64,000 bases of DNA. It comes from Heliopora coerulea (taxonomy: Eukaryota; Cnidaria; Anthozoa; Scleralcyonacea; Helioporidae). The stretch spans positions 124,001-188,000 of the forward strand of contig JASJOG010000341.1 of assembly GCA_030142905.1 (NCBI GenBank), given 5' to 3'. The notes beneath the pieces were generated by a model. That model saw nothing but the letters and a program-made list of their open reading frames with translations, was not told the origin of the DNA and did not search any database. Of the stretch, positions 34,588 through 47,350 are shown piece after piece (the first letter of the stretch is position 1; every line of letters begins with the position of its first letter). Position numbers and translations under genes: made by a program.

Positions 34588-37470
34588 CAGGTCCGGAGCT
34601 AGGGGGGTATGGGGGGTGCGACACCCCCCAAATTTTTTTCACGACTTTCAGTCGACAGAAATTATGTTTTAGTCGGCAGACTGCCAACTAAAACATAATT
34701 TCTGCAGACTGAAAGTCGTGTTATTCAAGTTGTCAAGGAATTAGAAGAAGCACCAGCATTCTTGGTGATGGCCGACACGACTCCCGATTCGAGCAATAAA
34801 GAGCAGATGTCTATCGTTGTGATGTACGTCGCAGATAACAAACCGGTGGAACGTTTGCTTCTTTGACGGTGCTTGGAGATAAATCTGGTGATGGACATGC
34901 AACAGAGATATTGACATGTCTCAACGAGCATAGTGTCGATGCGGGGAAGCTCTTTTCCAGTCCTATGACTTCACGGCGTGTATGTCTGGAGAGTACAACG
35001 GTTGTCACAAGAAGCTTAATGAGAAGATCAAAAAAGATTTCCCCGAGAAGGAAGTGCCTTACATTCCGTGCCAATCTCATCGGTTGAATACATTTGTAGA
35101 GCGAAGTTGCAAAGCTTGTATCAGTTTGATGTTTGAGAAACGTGAGAGCTTGGACATATTAAGGTACGTGAACGATCTTCAAGCTCGATACTCAGAAAAT
35201 GATTTCTAAGCCCCAGACGGGGATCGAACCCGCAACCTTCTGATGACCGGTTAGACGCTCTAACCATTGAGCTACCGAGACTCAGATGGTGAGCTAAGCT
35301 GCAAATTCGATATATATGTGCGACCTAAGCGGAAGCCACTATATATTACTAATGATTGAAGCAGTTTGATGTTTGAGAAACGTGAGAGCTTGGACATATT
35401 AAGGTAGATGAACGATCTTCAAGCTCGATACTTCGAAAATGATTTCTGAGCCCCAGATGGGGATCGAACCTGCAACCTCCTGATGACCGGTTAGACGCTC
35501 AATCTGCTTCAATCATTAATAATATATAGTGGCTTCCACTTAGGTCGCACATATATATCGAATTTGCAGCTTAGCTCACCATCTGAGTCTCGGTAGCTCA
35601 ATGGTTAGAGTGTCTAACTGGTCATCAGAAGGTTGCGGATTCGATCCCCGTCTGGGGCTCAGAAGTCATTTTCTGAGTATCGAGCTTGAAGATCGTTCAT
35701 CTACCTTAATATATCCAAGCTCTCACGTTTCTCAAACATCAAACTGCTTCAATCATTAATAATATATAGTGGCTTCCGCTTAGGTCGCACATATATATCG
35801 AATTTGCAGCTTAGCTCACCATCCGAGTCTCGGTAGCTCAATGGTTAGAGCGTCTAACCGGTCATCAGAAGGTTGCGGATTCGATCCCCGTCTGGGGCTC
35901 AGAAGTCATTTTCTGAGTATCGAGCTTGAAGATCGTTCATGTACCCTAAAGCTTGTATCATCGTGTCATCAATGTTTGTCGTCCTACAATCATTGTACTC
36001 GTTTTTCTCAAGCAGTACCAAGCGGTCTGAAGCACTTACAAATGCGTAAGAGGGCGTCGAAAGAGCATTAAAACTACAAAATCTTTCCCAAACTTGGTGG
36101 ATAGCCAGATCGGAGTCCATCGACAGTGTTTGGATCTCCTCAGTCGATAGTCTCTCTGCTTCAGAAAAGTATCAACAAAGAGCTGGATTCGGACACGAAC
36201 ACCCGTGAAAAGGCCAAGGCACTTTTGAAGAAAATGAAAATGTACGACTTCATTTTCAGCCTGGAAATAATGAGATTTATTATGCGTCATTGCAAGGTGC
36301 TCGTCGTTCAGCTTCAGGAAGAAGGTTTGAACTTGCTTGATGCGCTTACTTTGTTGTCCACAACAACAAAGGCTTTGGAAAGGATTCGCAATGACGTTGA
36401 TGTAGATAAGCAGGTGAAGGCTACAGCAGTGATGGCAAGACATGTTGGATGCGACCCGGAAGAAGAATTCAGTCAACATCACAGGAGAAGAGTGCTCCAA
36501 AGGAGGCTGGATGATACGTGTGAAAACGAGGTTGATGTTGGTTTCGCCATTTTTTACAGGAAGGAAACGTTCTTTGTTCTTGACCAGATTGTTACAGATT
36601 GTAGAGAGAGCTGGAATCGGGTTTTTATGAACATAAAATCCTTTTCTGTCTTGCTGTCATTGTGGGAAGAAATCAGTGAAGAATTAGCGGAGAGTTTGTG
36701 CAGGTTGTTGGGCGGAAGCTTAACAAGTGAAAGCCTTGTCGGAGAGCCCATTTTCTTGAGAGAAGAGTCTGTCGATGGAAATCCGTTGAAAACCAAGTCA
36801 GTCCGCGAAGTTGCTGCCTTCGTCAGTAAGAGAAAGCTTGTCTACCCCACCTGCAACATGGCGTTCACGTTTCTTCAAACGGCACCAGTCACTGTGGCTT
36901 CAAATGAATGATTATTCAACAAACTGAAAGTGGTCAAGAACAAGCTAAGAAGCACTATGCTCCAAGATCGCCTGGAATCTCTTATGTTGATTTCATGTGA
37001 AAGAGATCTTTCAGAGGGGTTTGACCTGAAAACCATTATTCAAAACTGGGTTTATTTGAAGAAAAGACGTGTTCGATTTAACACGGATAAGTAGAATCAT
37101 TAAAGCCCGGACAAATGGAATCATTAACTTTTAACACTTATCAATTTAAATTAATTTCAAACTACCAAATTTAATACTCACAAATCTAAAGTTGATGTTA
37201 AATGTCTTGCTTACATGTAATCTACGAGAGATCACCAAGACATGAATTTTAATATTAAAATACCATCATGTTTTCATTTCGTATTGATAGTGCGTACTTA
37301 TTAACGTAGGACTAATTGACCATTTTACCACCTGACAAGCGTCATTTTAGTAGGCACTCGACCGAAAGACAAAAGCTTCGATTGATAGGATATAGTCGGT
37401 ACAAGCTCGTGCGTCAGTCGGTTGAAGTGAGCTTACACCCCCCCTGGGGAATTTTCTGAGTACGGCCCTG
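34588..37470 (+). mobile_element. hAT transposon (ZMYM1/DUF4371-like transposase), decayed
   Basis: The ends caggtccgg and cggccctg are imperfect hAT termini. The flanking octamers CTTATAAC (34580-34587) and CTTATAAG (37471-37478) differ at one base. The plus strand encodes broken transposase blocks: MADTTPDSSNKEQMS near 34770; FTACMSGEYNGCHKK and IPCQSHRLNTFVERSCKAC near 34975-35120; FFSSSTKRSEAL after the SINE insert; then 36126-36911, and a C-terminal hAT dimerisation-like block past a stop at 36909. A hairpin lies at about 34641-34721. Frames are disrupted by stops, by apparent loss of the N-terminal part and by the 824-bp SINE cluster, so it cannot be active. Confidence 0.85.
35124..35947. 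mobile_element. Four-unit tRNA-SINE cluster in head-to-head array
   Basis: Four copies of one tRNA-like SINE: two read on the minus strand (cores about 35212-35285 and 35450-35505, the second truncated) and two on the plus strand (cores about 35586-35661 and 35826-35901). They form a palindrome centred near 35508 with arms of several hundred bases. Each core has GTAGCTCAATGG and a GGTTCGATCCCC-like box. The whole cluster is flanked by a 13-bp duplication (AAAGCTTGTATCA at 35111-35123 and 35948-35960), so it entered or grew as one insertion in the hAT transposase. Confidence 0.85.
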
Positions 37471-37564
37471 CTTATAAGCTTCGAATTGTTGTAGCCATTG
37501 TTAGAGTTCGACGCGTCTATGTGATCATCAGGCAACTGAGGGCATCGAGGCTTATATATATAGT

Positions 37565-38036
37565 GAACTCCCTCAAAGACGGACACCCTCGAGGCCACTC
37601 TCAATAACCGGTGTCCGTCTTAGAGAGAGATGACGTAATCTGACAGAGGAACATCAGTATTGAACCAATTAAAACTTCGGTCGCTTAGCGCTCGTCTTTC
37701 TGCAGCGAGAGAAAGATACTGACGTTTCGAGTGAACGCCTTTCAATGTATGTCAGGTAGTTAAGTCCACTGGACTTAAAATTTGTTAATTTTTCGAACAG
37801 AAATTGTGTTCGTTATCGTGACATATTCAAATTTCGTCATCCGATTCAATTAGTCGGGCCATTGACTGTCCTCTCTGGGAGATATTTCGAACCTTTTTCC
37901 ACCTTGAAGAGTGTTCGTTGTCCGTCTTAGAGTAGTGTCCGCCTTAGAGAGAATTTATTTATGGCAAAACAATGTATAAACGGCCTATTCCAAAGGTGGT
38001 GTCCGTCTTTGAGGGGTGTTCGTTAAGAGGGAGTTC
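37565..38036. mobile_element. Non-autonomous DNA transposon with gaactccctc ends
   Basis: The left end gaactccctcaaagacgg and the right end ccgtctttgagg followed by aagagggagttc are inverted. Sub-terminal ggtgtccgtctt blocks repeat in both orientations. No transposase is present and no target duplication was determined. Confidence 0.6.
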
Positions 38037-38501
38037 CCTGTATCTGTGTTCGGTGAATTCAGTATATTCAGACTCATATCAAAGTTATCTAGGGAAAAAC
38101 CAGAGCGAAAGGCAGATAGTGGTTTGTAGTTCATCAAAGTATATAACAAGGGGCACTTCTTTCGAGAACTGAAATGTGTTTTTGAAGAATTTGAAATAAG
38201 CTTTTGAGTAAGGCGGTCTCGCAGGAACTTTTTTCATGACAACTTTTCTTTTAACCCCTGCAATGTATGATTTAGTAGCACGACTTTACAAACTTAGCCC
38301 AAATGTCAGAGCCTAGAATTTTTAACTAATATACATACCTCTCAACTCCATATAATAATTATCATTGAAAATAATGGAAATTTAAATTGAAAATGGAACT
38401 TCTTCACATCATTGAAAAATTACGTACGTCATGCAGTTAGCAACCTTACATTTCCGAACCCAGTGTGTTGCAAATGTTAATCTCCATTTGTGCTACCTAT
38501 G

Positions 38502-38763
38502 GCCTGGTTCACACGTGAGCATAAGCATAAGCATAAGCATAAGGACAAAACAAAATGTAAAACAAAGGAATGAAGTTAAACCTGCGACATAAGAATGGTT
38601 GTGATCATAAGCATAAGATTATAGTCCAAGCATAAGCCAAGAGCCGAAAAAAAGACGAAACAAAGACAAATTCTTGTTTTACCTTCGCAAGTTCAAGAGG
38701 AGATGCCATCCTTTGTTTTCGCATTGATCTTGTCCTTATGCTTATGCTGCTCATGTGAACCAT
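38502..38763. mobile_element. MITE with gcctggttyacac ends, copy 2
   Basis: The ends gcctggttcacacgtgagc and gctcatgtgaaccatgc are inverted. Sub-terminal (ataagc)n blocks lie on both sides. The interior matches the 30.5 kb copy. Confidence 0.7.
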
Positions 38764-38952
38764 GCTTATCCACAGTTATTTGTTGGACATGTTTGGATGC
38801 CCACTCTGCATGATTGTAAAAGTTTGGCCAAGGTACAATACAAAAATGTCCAGGATAGCAAAATTTGAAGGTAACATGGAGTCCAAGGGCATTGCCGTCC
38901 CTGAAGTGAAAATTTTTAATTAGACCCCTGCAAGCAACGCTGTTTTTATAAA

Positions 38953-39719
38953 GCCTGGTGTCCATATAGTTGTAATCGTTGTAGTTCAGTCGGTGACTGT
39001 CAGCAATTTCATTACAACAATTGTGTTTCCATATAGTTGTAATTGTTGTAATTTAGGCATCGATTTCCCTCTAGTACACAGGACGTCTTGGTTTAGTGAT
39101 TGCCGATTTATCGTTGAAACTGCGCAAGCGGTTGGTTAGGAAAAATTTAGACCCGGACGAGAGCCAGAATTTGGCTTCGAACACGTTGTCGTAAAATATT
39201 CCTCACATTAAAACGCTGAACGTAGATGGTACAGTTAAGTCGAAGGTTACAGGTACAATACAAAAAGATGTTGTTGCTTGCTTTAGCAAGGGTTCGCAAA
39301 AAATTAAGGAAGATAAAACATAAATTGATTCAGTGCTTTTTTTCGCAAAACAAAACTGATGATCTTTGGAAGGTGTCTGGGTATACACGAACAACATCCA
39401 TGAACCGCTCGTCAGTTTAAGTAAAACTCTGCGTTTGACTCATCATTACATAATATATAAAATATTATTCTGTGACTGTGGTCTTGTAGGCACTTTTGTT
39501 GCAGACATTCGGCCACGAACGTTCCATTAAATGGTGATTTGTCAGCGATTGTTGTAACTGTTGTAGACGTTGAACCTGATTCAACTTCTACAACAATCAC
39601 CGACTAATCGCCGATAGAATTATAACATTTACGACTTGCGTTCCCATTTAATCGTAATTGTTGTAAGACTCGATCGGCGATCATCGTCGACAACCATTAC
39701 AACTATATGGAAACCAGGC
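38953..39719. mobile_element. Non-autonomous element with gcctggt ends
   Basis: The left end (gcctggtgtccatatagttg, then taatcgttgta) is inverted at the right end (acaaccattacaactatatg, then gaaaccaggc). Inner ttgtaatygttgta motifs are repeated. Non-coding. Confidence 0.7.
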
Positions 39720-39821
39720 TTAAATGCAAGAGATTATAATTCAAAATATAGCAATGACCGCTTCACTTTATACATCCGCTGAATACAACTACCAGAATTC
39801 CTTTCGAAATATTGTTTGTAA

Positions 39822-40640
39822 CAGAGGCGGCGGAACAACATTTCTTTTCGGGGGGCTAATTTTCAACTAAGCCAAAGAAAAATTTTAATTGAGTTTGGAG
39901 TATTAGCTATGAAACATTTCTTAGTGCGCATCCGAACATAAAATTAGTACCCGGTTGTTTCGTATACATAAAGCCTAAATGAATTTTTCTTTGCATTCTG
40001 ACAATCATTAACAAGATATATTAGCATAAGCCAAATGTAAGACCACTTTCATTTTCTACAGTTAATACTTCGTTTTGCCTGTATTCAGAATTTTGGTTTT
40101 CTTAACCCCTTTGCCACTTCCATGGAAAAGGTGAAAAGAACTTAAATGGTTTTGACTGCTCCATTGATCACTATTTATTTTTATTAAAATTATTTTAATA
40201 TTCATGCAGGTTTTTGACTTTTTTCTCACACCATGTGGATTTGTTTAGAAGGATTATGGCTTGTTTTGGATCGGTAACAAAATTTATTGTTATCCTTAGA
40301 TCTCTGAGTTTCAGTTTTACATGAAGAATTTACTCCAAATAAACGAATTCAATTTATGCAAGATGGCAGTCGGAAATTTCGAGATGTGAGACAATATTAA
40401 CCAATTTAGCTCATGAACTTTTTATCAATGCTTCAGATTTAATGGTAAAGATAGGTAAAAAAAAAATTAATGTAAATACACTTTTTGCTTACTCAAATCT
40501 TGATTGAATCACAATGTCTGTTATATTGTCTATTTCGTAATTTTATATTTTTCCAGTAAATATCTTGGGGGGCTAGGCACTCCACTTTTACTTTTGGGGG
40601 GCCTGAAGCCCCCCTAAGTCCCCCAGTTCCGCCGCCACTG
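39822..40640. mobile_element. 819-bp hAT non-autonomous element, perfect target duplication
   Basis: Starts cagaggcggcggaac and ends gttccgccgccactg, matching hAT termini. It is flanked exactly by GTTTGTAA at 39814-39821 and 40641-40648. G/C-rich ends surround an AT-rich, non-coding core. Confidence 0.92.
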
Positions 40641-41334
40641 GTTTGTAATGTTAATTGTAGCAATTTTCTTTCCATTAACGTTGGGAATTCAATGTTTGCA
40701 CGAAAACGAGAAGAACAAATAGTGTTCCAGTAGTTGTATTCAGCTGACGTAATAAGGCAAACAGACTGTTCTATAACTTTTATTTTTTTAGGAGGTAGGA
40801 GATTCACCTCCCATTCGCTCTTTGGTTTCTCCTTACTCACCCTCTTCCAAAGTAAAAAGCTCGATTTAGAACTATGTCTGGTATCTGGGTCTTATGCATC
40901 CGATGATCGGTAGGAGAGAGTTTCAATCTTAGTTGAAGGTTCTCTAATCTTCAAGTACCATTGCTCAAAACCTATATCCTGTCAGAGAATTTCATAACGA
41001 AAGCATTTGAGGAATCACATTTTTGACGCGATACTCTCGTTCTCTCAATACAATATTCCATGCATGACTCACATGCTGCTGAGATAACTACTAAATCATA
41101 AGGACGGAAGGGGAACTACGGTTTTCTTTGTGGCGACTTGAACTGATCAAATTCAGTACCAAACATTTTTGTCCACGATTGTTGGCATGGAAACGACAAT
41201 GATGGTTGCCAAGTGACTTCCGGTCGTACTTATCAGTTATCTTGCTGGTAAGTTAATAACCTCAAGGCCGAAGACCACGGTGCAATATTTAAGAAAGGTT
41301 ACCGTGATATTGTATCGGTTTTAGTTCCACAAGG

Positions 41335-41799
41335 ATGGCTTATCAAGAGCTTAAAGCTGTTACAAACAAAGACATTGGTCGTTTTACGTTCAAAGGTAAA
41401 CGAACCAATGCGAAGGTGATTCATATTCACGACGGAGATACTTGCGACTTAGTATTCGAACACAATGGCGAATTGATGAGATTCAAATATCGTTTGGCCG
41501 GCGTAGACACCCCGGAGCTTGGAATAAAGGACATTCTAGGTCGGGATGCAAGGATAGCCCGTGATTACTTGGCTCACCTCAGTACTGGTGAGGATCCTAA
41601 CGATTTTGACGATGAATATGGTTCGTTAAAGAAATCTGAACTACAAGAACATTTGGATAAGAACAAGAAATTGGTCTATGCAACATTTGGTGATTTCGAT
41701 AAGTACGGAAGGCCACTCGTTACATTAAAGAGTCCAAAATCGATGAAAAAATCGTTTAGTGGTTGGCTTGATGACGAAAGATATGTAAAAGTAGAGTAA
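41335..41799 (+). CDS. Staphylococcal nuclease-like protein (154 aa), gene 1
   Basis: Single-exon gene for a small SNase (thermonuclease, OB-fold) domain protein. Family members cleave DNA or RNA using calcium. The core begins VIHIHDGDTCDL (residues about 29-40). KYRLAGVDTPEL near residue 58 supplies the arginine and glutamate matching Arg35 and Glu43 of the bacterial enzyme. FDKYGRPLVTL supplies the Arg87 counterpart. The ATG follows ttccacaagg. A tttag acceptor 14 nt upstream and a GTAAGT at about 41250 hint at a short 5' UTR intron. No signal peptide is seen, so it is probably intracellular. A diverged, equally long relative lies at 54113-54577 on the other strand. Both sit next to kinase-KEN-NHL copies. 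Confidence 0.85.
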   Translation: MAYQELKAVTNKDIGRFTFKGKRTNAKVIHIHDGDTCDLVFEHNGELMRFKYRLAGVDTPELGIKDILGRDARIARDYLAHLSTGEDPNDFDDEYGSLKKSELQEHLDKNKKLVYATFGDFDKYGRPLVTLKSPKSMKKSFSGWLDDERYVKVE

Positions 41800-42454
41800 T
41801 ATTTTTGTGAACGGAAAAATCGATTGAAAGCGGAAGGCTTGTTTGGATCGAGGTTTCGTAGTGAATCTTTGACACGAGTACAGAGTCCTGTTCCATCTTC
41901 ACCATGTAATTTTTATTTTTTTAGTCTCTTAGTGAAGAGTAAGTGACTTAGCTTAATAAAAAGAAGACGCTAAACTTAAATGGAACTAGCTTGCTCTGAA
42001 AAAGTTCGCGTGGTGAAAAATACGTATGTGATACCTAATTCACACGTGAGATCAACTGGCTTAAATTTCACTTGTGAAATCTTGGTGTACGAGACACGTA
42101 TTTCACATATGAAATGGAAGATTAATTTCACTTTTGAAATTTTCATTTCACATATTAAATCGAAACAATTCACATGTGGAATACTATTTTCATATGAGTA
42201 AGAGAATACTTGGCGTAAGTTGAAGGATAGTAATCCACAACTCAGCTTGTCGCTATGGAAGCCTGAAAATAGCTCTGATTGGTTAATACCCGTGTTTGGA
42301 TAAGAGTATCCAAACACAGAAAATTTCCCGCCAAAAGTATACTGAAGTTTGTTTTCCACGTTTAGTCTTATTATTTCATGAAAGGAACACGTAACAGCTT
42401 TGTGCGTTTGAACACTGATTCAAACACTTGGTGCGTTGCAGGACTTTCAAATAG
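41800..42454. other. 3' flank with ttcacatgtgaa-type palindromes
   Basis: Between 41995 and 42200 the sequence repeats ttcac-a/t-tgtgaaat motifs in both orientations, as in the intron of KEN-NHL copy A. No gene is seen. Confidence 0.5.
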
Positions 42455-43429
42455 CTTATAAAAAAAACAAGCTTGTTTTTCCTCTTTGTCACTGCGTTGA
42501 AGTGGCTTCGCTTTGTTGACCAGAGTTTGATCTTCATAAGCTTGGCTCTGATTGGTGCGTAGTTGATGATTTTCGGGAGAATTGCTTACTTTATCACTGT
42601 GTTTATTAACTGCATTTTATCTGTCGTTATTTTATAAAAGAAATTCCAAATTCACTTCCATTTTTAGATACTATGATCCAAACACTTGGGATATTGCTCG
42701 ACTTTCGAAAACCTAAAAACATTTGCCTAGCGACTCATGTTTTATGACGTTTTTCTCAAGTCTCGCAACATCCCGCGCATTTGGATCAGTCTCTAAACAC
42801 GGGAATTCATTTGGTATTTCGTAATTGATGATTATAAGTAACGAAAACGGGACTTTCTATGTTTTTTGCTTCTTTTTGGAGAGACATGCAGACCTCGAAA
42901 TCAACGTTCAGAAAATATGCATCAATTTGTTGGCTGTTTTTTCTAGGTCAAAATTTTTGCAGGCTGTTTCCCAAGCAGCAAAGTTACGTTCTGGACATAG
43001 GCCCAAATAAAAAGTAATGTAAGCCAAAATTAAATACTATTTTGTAATTTTGTAAATATTATTTTGTAATGTAAAAATACTTTAACAAGTTTGATGCTAT
43101 TGTCTTTGTCTGTTGAACTAACAATTTTGATATTCTGGTATACTCAATATGTCAGTGTTACTGTACTAAATAAATTTATACTTGATCTGATCACATGTAA
43201 AGTTCTTCGGCAGTCAGATGTAAGCTTACTGACAGCTCTGCTGCTGAGTTCGTGTTACATATCTCATCTTACGGTACCTAACTATTTTGTAAGAATAATT
43301 ACAACATTTTATTTTGTACAAAAACAGACAAGTTCTGTTCAGTTAAGACAAGTTATATATTATATATTAAATAATATTAATGCATACGTAACGACAAGTT
43401 GGTCTCCTAGTATAAAACTAGTACTCAGT

Positions 43430-45870
43430 TTATTCTTCATCACTATAGTTCGAATCAATACTTCTCATTCCACCCAGGAGAGGATCTTCACGATCACTGT
43501 CGTCCAAGCCTTCTGACAATTCCAACTGAGAAGAGTTGGCTGGTGGGTTTTCTTGGCTTTGTTCTCCTTCATCTTCCTCCGGTAAATCAGCTTCCATCTC
43601 TTCTTCCTCTCCATCTTCCTCGCATTCAGATTATCCAAAAGATGTTGGAGGTGAGTCACTTCCATCTTTTAACCAATCCCTTAGGAATTCTTCCTTCTCC
43701 GTCTCTCTTGTTCTCTTTGATGCGCTTCCTTTTGGTTCATACTGCTTTCGTTTTCCTTGGGTTTTCATCCATAATTCATCACTGTTCCAGAGTTCTACAG
43801 CAAGCTCACCGAAACGTTCACGGAAAACATGGAGGGATGGGTCTCTCACTTTGATGCGCATCAAATCAATCAAGTTGCTTTCATTCAACCTGTTCCGACA
43901 GTCAGTCTTGACTACACTCAAGTATGAGATAAACGACTCGCACACTGCATTGCCGTATGCGGAGCAGCAAAGACACAGCTCGATTAGTGCCCAAAGTTCT
44001 GGTGCTTCGTCCTTTTTTAATTTCCAGAGCCTTGGCCACAGATCCATGAAGGCGATAACAGCAACGTCAATGTATGAAGTTGCCCACTGCACAAGCACAA
44101 CATACCGCGCTTGTAACAGTTGCTTGTTGGTCTGGCGTAGTGAGTCGATGTCTTTGAAGCTCTTGAAAACATTGGAGATTGTTTCCATTTGTACTAACAG
44201 CTTGTCTTCAGTCGCATCCTTCATCCAAACGCGAGTATACAATAATTTGGCGATGCTATGTGCTACTTCATCTGCATCCTTTGTTTCTTTGGACGATTCA
44301 TCCTTGTCAGCATCCACCAAACATCCGTAACTGAGTGCCAGTGACTGGTTGATGGCTACAACATTGGGATGCACCAGGGAGTTAACTGCAGCCTTGCCTT
44401 GCTGGAGATGTGTTACGGCGACACCCTGATACTGATGCTGTTGGCTGACTGACAGGCCTTCCTGTTGGATCATAGAGAGCACATGTTTTATAGTTGGCAG
44501 CACGGATGTAGCAGTCGCATCTGATTCTTGTACTCTACGTTTCATGATCTGATATTCATTGAGAGTTTTGTCAACTGCCTCAACTTGTTTGATGAGGTCA
44601 GCTCGGCTTGTCTTCTGAGTGATCAAGGAAAGTAGCCGAGTTGATTCCAGGATGTCAGCATACGTTACACATTTTAGCAACATGGTAGCTTTTGCTATGC
44701 GCAGCCTTGTCATTCTGTTTGCTTTTGCCAGCAACGACATTCTGAATGTAGGCCAAGTACAGTCCCCTCTTGTCGACGAAAGCTTTCATGGCTCGCAACT
44801 TGTGGTCAATCCAGCGGGTACCACTCGATTTGGAAGGCTTGATTTGTCTGTTCTCAAAGCTGTACACTTCTTTCAGGATTTCATGCAAACTCCTTAGTTC
44901 TCTCAGTCGCCTTGCAGAGTTCTGATAAATACAATACAGATCCCGCATTGCAGTTTCAACTTCCTTCATGTCGTTCTGAATCGCGTCCTTTATAGCCAGT
45001 TCAAGTCGATGGGACAAACACCAAAACAATTTGATGTGCTTGCCAAACTTTCGCTGCAGTATGGAATTAACACCATCTCGCAGACCTGAATTAACTGCAG
45101 TACCATCAGACTCAAAAAAGACAATTCTTTGCAGTTTCTCTGCAATGTCACAATCTTTAAAGGCATCAATAGTAGCACTTGTAATCCCTTACGCTCTTGT
45201 GATTCCACCGGCTTCAAACTTAGAAAAGCAAGTGAAGCTTTAAATTCGTCTGGATCTAGAAACAGTATGTAGATAGCTTCCTTCTCTTTGCTCGCTGCAT
45301 CAGTCGCCCCGTCAGCTAACACAGTTACAAAATTAGCTCTCTTGACTTTATCCTTGACTTGCCTCTCATACAGCACCTTGGCAGCAAAGTGAATGAATAA
45401 TTTGCTGCCCTTGTCATTCTCGTATGTACCTCCAGGCATGAACTTGATTCCATTTAACTTTTCAATCCTTACGTGATCAATGAAGTTAGAATAAGGCCGT
45501 TCCTTTTTTCGGGTGTAAGCCGTCCCATATTGCCGGCTGCCTGGGCAATGAGGGCATCAGGTGGTACTGGTGGTAATTGCACTCGTACATTCCTGTCCTC
45601 GGTGGCTGCCTGCCCCTGCTCTTCAAGTCGCAGAGCTTGTTTATGAAGCTTACTTTGAACGTGTTTTGTAACAGCCGATGATTTTAAATTGGGCGATCCA
45701 GTATTAAAAGCGTTTGTCCCATGAAGTTTGGTTTTCCACTTCACGCAAATATGGCAAGTCAAAACTTTTCGGGTTATATCAACTCGAAAATACTTGTTCA
45801 TCTGTCTCCAATTCTCAAAAGTTGCTGGTTTCACTCCCCGACCCGACTTCATGATATTTGTGCATACCAC
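43430..45870 (-). pseudogene. hAT transposase (ZNF862/KIAA1586-like), unit 1, frameshifted
   Basis: The minus strand encodes, in broken frames, an N-terminal BED/TTF-like finger (TCHICVKWKTK with a KHVQSKLHKQ pair), a catalytic-core region (NFVTVLADGATDAASKEKEA, FWCLSHRLELAIKDAI, SSGTRWIDHKL) and a C-terminal hAT dimerisation region (ESFISYLSVVKTDCRNRL) with an acidic tail. It would be roughly 750-800 residues. Frame breaks near 45480, 45250, 45000 and 43630 show it is dead. Terminal repeats and target duplication were not found. Confidence 0.75.
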
Positions 45871-47214
45871 ATTTCTACAGCTATTTATAAATTAATGCAA
45901 GAGCACAACTCCGTAGGCGTCTACGTTTTGGAATTGATTCATTGCTGCCGATCGAGCGAAGCGAAACAGGGATCCCACTGAGACGTTAGTCATTTTTTCC
46001 AGGGCACTATGGTCTGCGGTCTCCTGTTCGCTTATGTGCGCGCTCCATGAGCTGTAATGAAGTCGCTGTAAAAAGGAAAATGCGGGCTCCATTACAACTT
46101 AAAAATAAAAATGGCGGCAATAATAAAGACGGCAGGATCAGGAAAACTGGACAGCAATTCGGATCTTTACTTTTCGGCACTAGATTGAACTGCAGCTTGA
46201 TCACTGCATTTGTGCAACGGAAAATCACAGGACAAAGTTATGATCCATATATTGTAATTTAATATATAACTAAAAGGTACGTGTACCGGATGTTGTTGTA
46301 ATTATAATTTGTCCTGCAGTGTAATCGATCAAGTAAGCGACCAATTTCTATCTTTCGTCACGTTCGTTCATCTTCCCAATGGCGCCATTAGTCTGGCCCT
46401 TGTTTACACAATCTGGCTAAGCGAATACTTTTTTCTTTTGCGATCATATGTAGAGAAATCAAAACAAATTACCATAATTGATTTTGATCTTGGCAAAAGC
46501 AATTTCGCCAATAGCCCAATGTTGTGTTATATTTTGAAATTAGAAGTCGCCGGCATGGTCCTAAAACTATTGCCGGCTGCTATTTCGAACCCTGACATGG
46601 CTTGAATGGCTTTGGCCTGGATCTGCCAGTGAGAGTTGTGCTGTGTTGAACATTTTGCGTAAAAATTAAGCAGTCAAACATATGAAGTTCCCAAACTCAA
46701 TAAAACTGTACGGGTGGGAACTCTCCCCTTGACAAATAAGGTCGTCTGGCATTAGCCAGGTTAAACTGAGACGAGTTTTATACCTCCTGGAAACAGATAA
46801 TAATTCATGAATTAACCTGGCCAATCCATGAAAGTCTACCACATCTCATGGAAGCATTTTGATGCCCAAAGAAAACTTGTGGGTAGATCACTAGCAATCT
46901 GGATCACATTCTTTAATTTACATATTGAAATCAATGCAAGAAACATGTAGTGAATCAATGAGAAAGCTCGTTTGAGAAACTAGTTCAAAAACTCGTTTAT
47001 CATCAGGTGGACCCGAACACTCGAAAGCAAAAAATTCTCGTGGTAACACCCTTCGGTTTTCGTTATTTACTCGTGGCTCGACCCCTGATGAAACACTCAA
47101 TCTCGTATTTTGAGTTATTGCATCAAACATGCTCCAGAATGAACGCAGGAATCTTGGCGGCATAAAAAAAGTTATTGCAATTCTTTTGGATAAACGGAGT
47201 AGGACATTTTACAG
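45871..47214. other. Spacer of unit 1, no host gene
   Basis: Probably includes the 5' end of the hAT element and unassigned AT-rich sequence. A remnant of the gacgattttactcgtc foldback family (about 46735-46765) is present. The equivalent stretch of unit 2 is about 59380-60750. Confidence 0.5.
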
Positions 47215-47350
47215 TAAGTCAATCAACCAATCAATCGATGGACAAATCATTCATTCAATCATTCAATCAATCAGTTAATCAGTCAATCAATTAATCTATT
47301 AATCTATCAATCTATTAATCTATCAATCAGTCTCAATAAATCAATCAATC
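47215..47350. repeat. TCAA repeat downstream of KEN-NHL copy B
   Basis: Imperfect (tcaa)n and (atct)n run in the same relative position as at 28000 and 60755. Confidence 0.9.

Noticed and set aside
35212..35905. Four tRNA genes
   Set aside because: Cores pair at the acceptor stem, but they share SINE flanks, have a weak anticodon stem and no conserved U33, and sit inside a target duplication.
40493..40840. Minus-strand open frame of 115 codons
   Set aside because: It runs across the right end of the hAT element at 39822-40640, so it is a chance fusion of transposon end and flank.
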